Positions 61,150 through 64,000 of a DNA stretch of 64,000 nt are shown here, in pieces. The notes below the pieces were generated by a model. The model did not search any database and had not been told where the DNA came from. It saw nothing but the letters and a program-made list of their open reading frames with translations. Location of the stretch: NCBI RefSeq assembly GCF_014640255.1, contig NZ_BMGP01000003.1:496001-560000 (forward strand), in the 5' to 3' direction. Position numbers and translations under genes: made by a program. This DNA is from Subtercola lobariae (GTDB lineage Bacteria > Actinomycetota > Actinomycetes > Actinomycetales > Microbacteriaceae). Position 1 is the first letter of the stretch. Each line of letters opens with the position of its first letter.

Positions 61150-62906
61150 GTCTCCTGAAGCCGGCCCATCCATCTGAAGGCAAGCCCGTTGGGCGCGGCA
61201 GTGCGGGTCGGAGTGTCGGTGGTTTCGGCCATAATTTTAGTGAGTCATACTCGTGTTTGTGGTAGAATCGTTCTATGAACGTGAACCCCAACCCCGCTCC
61301 CGGCCCGGCATCAGCCGGGTCAGCCGGCGCGCGGTTGCGGGAAGGATTACTGGCCGCAGTGGGGGCGCTCGATGACTGTGGGGGGTTCCGGGCTGCCGCG
61401 CCCACTGGGCTTGCCGATGAGGATGCTGTGGCTGGTCTGGCAGCGGTCGAGGCGCTGGGCCGGCTGGTGGATGGGTTACGGGTCTCGTACGCGGCTGAGA
61501 TCGCCTACCGCGGCCGACACGACCTCGGAAACGACGGGCTCACGGTACGCAACAACTTCAGCTCACCGGCCGCGATGATCGCCGCTGTCACGTCCGTGTC
61601 AATAAGAACGGCCCGGGGGCGGGTACGGCTCGGGGAACAGGTACGAGTTGGCGAGTCATTCCTCGGGCAGGCGCTACCAGGCAAATACGACGCCGTACGT
61701 GAAGCACTCTCTGACGGGCGGATCGGGGTTGATGTCGCTGATGCGATCATCCGGCCATTAGACGACATCAGCGGCGCAGCCCTCACCGACGAAGTACACG
61801 CTGCCGCCGTGCGGCTTGTCGAGCAGGCCGGGATGAGTGTGGGCGGGTTCGGGTTCACCGCCGACCAAATCAGGGGCCTCGCTGTACGGGTGCGGGAGAA
61901 CATCGACCCCGACGGTGCTGAACCCCGGTACACAGATTTGGAAGAACAACGCGGCCTCACGTTCTCACGAATGCGGTCAGGGAACACCAAAATGGTCGCG
62001 ATCTTCACCCCCGACCAAGCCGCGGTATGGAAAGCGATCGACAACGCCGCGTTCAGCCCCCGCATCACACCCACCTTCACCAACGGCGACGACACCGGCG
62101 ACGGCTCTGAAGGCTGCGATGCCGCAGGCGACGGCAGTCAAGCCGGCGACGGCGAGAACGGCGGCGATGCTGCCGCCGAAGGTAACGCCGAGGCTGGCGG
62201 GGCTGCGGCCGAACCTTTTCTGAGCGGCCTGGAAACCCCGGAAGGTCAGAACGTTGATACTCGTACGCTGTCGAAACGGCGAGTGGACTTCTACACCGAG
62301 CTTGCGCGGAAAAGCTCCGGGCTACCGGGCATGCCGGTCATCAACGGGGCCGCGCCCACGATCAACGTTCACGCGACCCTCGAAGACATCATCGCCGGCC
62401 GCGGGGTCGGCTGGGTCGACGGCATCGACGAACCCATACCCGCATCCGTTGTCGAACAGCTGCTCTGCCACGGCGATGTGATCACCACCCTGTTCGGGAA
62501 GCACGGGCACGTGTTGCAACACGGGAAGACCCGGCGCTACTTCACTCCCGCACAAAACCGGGCGTTAGCCGCCCGCGACGGCGGCTGCGTCTGGCCCGGC
62601 TGCGACCGGCCACCCTCATTCTGCGAATCCCACCACGTCGACGAATGGAAACACGACAACCACGCCCCCGGCCGAACCGACATCAACAACGGCGCTTTAG
62701 TGTGCAGCTTCCACCACCGACACCTGCACCAATCCGACTGGAAACTCGTCATGCGATACGGGGTACCACACATGATCCCCCCGAAATGGGTCGAACCCGA
62801 CCAAACACCCAAGCGATGCATCCAACAAACCGACCGACTCAACCCACCAACACCCTACCGATTCGACACGAAAATGCAGGCGAACCGGCCACCAACGCGA
62901 GCCGGC
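61150..62906 (+). repeat. Long inverted repeat, right copy (1.76 kb)
   Basis: Near-identical to 20921-22669 in opposite orientation. Starts at GTCTCCTGA and ends at GAGCCGGC. Internal length differs by the linker repeats. Inner ends of the two copies are 38.5 kb apart. Confidence 0.93.
61263..61268 (+). promoter_or_regulatory. -10 box TAGAAT of DUF222 copy 2
   Basis: TAGAAT ends six bases before ATG 61275, identical to copy 1. Confidence 0.5.
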
Positions 62907-62918
62907 GGAGTCGCTTGA
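61275..62918 (+). CDS. DUF222/HNH endonuclease protein (13E12 type), copy 2
   Basis: 547 residues, the same architecture as copy 1 (20909-22543): DUF222 domain, variable linker, HNH-type domain with CVWPGCDRPP, NGALVC and FHHRHLHQ. Outside the linker the proteins differ at only a few dozen positions (for example PTINV for PTINI). The last residues differ (NRPPTRAGGVA against SGPPTRAGNAV). The linker here reads GDGSEGCDAAGDGS then GNAEAGGAA once. Both copies look intact. Confidence 0.93.
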   Translation: MNVNPNPAPGPASAGSAGARLREGLLAAVGALDDCGGFRAAAPTGLADEDAVAGLAAVEALGRLVDGLRVSYAAEIAYRGRHDLGNDGLTVRNNFSSPAAMIAAVTSVSIRTARGRVRLGEQVRVGESFLGQALPGKYDAVREALSDGRIGVDVADAIIRPLDDISGAALTDEVHAAAVRLVEQAGMSVGGFGFTADQIRGLAVRVRENIDPDGAEPRYTDLEEQRGLTFSRMRSGNTKMVAIFTPDQAAVWKAIDNAAFSPRITPTFTNGDDTGDGSEGCDAAGDGSQAGDGENGGDAAAEGNAEAGGAAAEPFLSGLETPEGQNVDTRTLSKRRVDFYTELARKSSGLPGMPVINGAAPTINVHATLEDIIAGRGVGWVDGIDEPIPASVVEQLLCHGDVITTLFGKHGHVLQHGKTRRYFTPAQNRALAARDGGCVWPGCDRPPSFCESHHVDEWKHDNHAPGRTDINNGALVCSFHHRHLHQSDWKLVMRYGVPHMIPPKWVEPDQTPKRCIQQTDRLNPPTPYRFDTKMQANRPPTRAGGVA

Positions 62919-62977
62919 CGCATCCGCACGCCTGACCTGCGGCACGCCACCGAGAAGCTACAGCTGCAGTGCGGGCG

Positions 62978-64000
62978 CTACCTCTTGTCGTCAGTCGTCA
63001 CGAGCGAAAGCGGTGCCGTCACGGTCTCGAGAGACTTCCGTTCGGCATCCACCCCGAAGATCAGCGCCACGATACCGCCGATGATCATCACGCCGGCACC
63101 GATGAAGTACCCCACGGTGAGCGGCCCACGGTCGGAGCCGTCACCGATCAGCACGCCATACAGCAACGGTGCACCGGCGCCGGCTATTTGCCCGAGCGCG
63201 AAGAAATACGAGATGGCTTGGCTGCGAAGCTCGAGCGGAAAGATCTCGCTCACCGTCAAATACGCACTCGAAGCGCCTGCCGAAGCGAAGAAGAACGAGA
63301 CACACCAGAAAATGGTCTGGGTCGCGGCGTTGAGGGTTCCGGCGTGAAAGAGCACCGCAGATACGGCCAACACGACCCCGGCGATTCCGTAGGTCAAGAA
63401 GATCATCTTGCGTCGACCCCACACGTCGAACAGATGCCTCAGCACCAGGGGCCCGAGCAGGTTGCCGATGGCGAACGGAAAGAAGAAGTACTGTGTCGAA
63501 CTCGGGCTCGTACCGTAGAAGTTCTGCAACACCAGCGCATAGGTGAAAAAGATGGCGTTGTACAAGAACGACTGCGTGATCATCATGGTCGCGCCCACCA
63601 GGGTGCGCTTCGGGTACTGCCTCAGCAGCACGTGCGCAATCTGGCGAAACGGGATGCTCTCGGTAGCCTTCACCGTGATCGCCAGCGAATCATCCACCGG
63701 CGTCAGCTCACCGCCCTCGCGCTCGACCCGCGCTTCGATGTCGTCGACCGTCTCTTCGGCCTCTTTCTCGCGCCCGTGCGTCATCAGCCAGCGTGGGCTC
63801 TCGGGAATGTGTCTGCGCAGGAAAATGACGCCGAGACCGAGCACCGGGCCGATGAAGAAGCCGATGCGCCAGCCGATGTTCTCGGCGAAGATGTCGGGGT
63901 TCAGCAGAAACAAGTTGGCGAATGAGCCGAGAGCCGCACCGGGCCGCCCTGTGTTTTTCGTGCCGGGAACCAGGTGACAAACGCCAGTCTCAGGCGTACG
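62978..64000 (-). CDS. MFS transporter, N-terminus cut by window edge
   Basis: Major facilitator superfamily permease of the sugar-porter or MHS-like group; 340 codons visible before TAG 62978, frame open to the right edge. Recognisable pieces are LGSFANLFLLNP, IGWRIGFFIGPVLG, RRHIPESPRWL (the PESPRW sugar-porter motif) and the loop VWGRRKMIF. Several further helices follow to the end. Residues nearest the edge (about 64000-63940) are less like the family, so sequence there may be diverged. Confidence 0.8.
   Translation of the reverse strand, partial: RTPETGVCHLVPGTKNTGRPGAALGSFANLFLLNPDIFAENIGWRIGFFIGPVLGLGVIFLRRHIPESPRWLMTHGREKEAEETVDDIEARVEREGGELTPVDDSLAITVKATESIPFRQIAHVLLRQYPKRTLVGATMMITQSFLYNAIFFTYALVLQNFYGTSPSSTQYFFFPFAIGNLLGPLVLRHLFDVWGRRKMIFLTYGIAGVVLAVSAVLFHAGTLNAATQTIFWCVSFFFASAGASSAYLTVSEIFPLELRSQAISYFFALGQIAGAGAPLLYGVLIGDGSDRGPLTVGYFIGAGVMIIGGIVALIFGVDAERKSLETVTAPLSLVTTDDKR

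Larger units (their letters stand above)
60900..61274. other. Gap without intact gene: arsR remnant and repeat boundary
   Basis: 375 bases. Contents in order: the arsC start region (60900-60915), unassigned sequence, the truncated arsR segment (60951-61121), a short stretch of no recognised content (61122-61149), then the promoter part of the long inverted repeat. Confidence 0.8.

Overview
The window is a high-GC chromosomal segment, with short intergenic gaps and many GTG/TTG starts. It very probably comes from an actinobacterium of the family Microbacteriaceae. Signs are a mycothiol-conjugate amidase, the DUF4245 and DUF4307 membrane proteins, a PIN-PhoH protein, a 13E12-type DUF222/HNH pair, a CUT1 sugar transporter without its own ATPase, and repeated TAnnnT boxes about six bases before start codons, the layout of leaderless actinobacterial transcripts. 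No rRNA, tRNA, CRISPR array or prophage was seen.

Layout. 1-7.8 kb is central metabolism: isocitrate lyase (cut by the left edge), YchF, methylmalonate-semialdehyde dehydrogenase, RmuC, and divergent glpX and fba. 7.8-20.8 kb is housekeeping: an ABC exporter, ispH divergent from xseAB, DUF4245, carbonic anhydrase, fumC, a small prepilin peptidase, PIN-PhoH, undecaprenyl diphosphate synthase, TrhA/hemolysin III and DUF1003. 20.9-22.7 kb is a DUF222/HNH gene that recurs inverted at 61.2-62.9 kb. 22.8-30.5 kb holds mca, DUF4307, greA, ilvA, an AI-2E exporter, a winged-helix YcaQ-like protein, htpX and lemA. 30.6-36.6 kb is a five-gene operon with end-to-start overlaps (TetR, MFS, PLP fold-type III enzyme, lactone oxidase, GH1 glucosidase) behind a palindromic operator. 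36.7-41.8 kb encodes a repeat-rich surface/membrane protein, a GH76 enzyme, a lipase-like hydrolase and a repeat-tailed protein. 41.8-46.6 kb is a ROK regulator with a CUT2 sugar transporter. 46.6-49 kb holds small membrane proteins and a SRAP homologue without catalytic residues. 49-55.6 kb is a beta-glucoside locus (CUT1 transporter, GH3, TetR) with matching operators at both promoters. 55.7-64 kb holds an FKBP lipoprotein, a deaminase, a CDF transporter, lpd, a NUDIX protein, arsC with a truncated arsR remnant, the second DUF222/HNH copy and an MFS transporter cut by the right edge.

How the genes work together. FBPase II with class II aldolase and isocitrate lyase serve gluconeogenesis and growth on two-carbon or fatty substrates. 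Fumarase and Lpd feed the TCA cycle. Three sugar or glycoside loci, each with its own regulator, point to a plant- or soil-associated oligosaccharide scavenger. The best candidate for an undescribed system is the 30.6-36.6 kb operon, which couples a glycosidase, a flavin lactone oxidase and a PLP lyase with an importer. The inverted DUF222/HNH pair and the catalytically dead SRAP protein come next.
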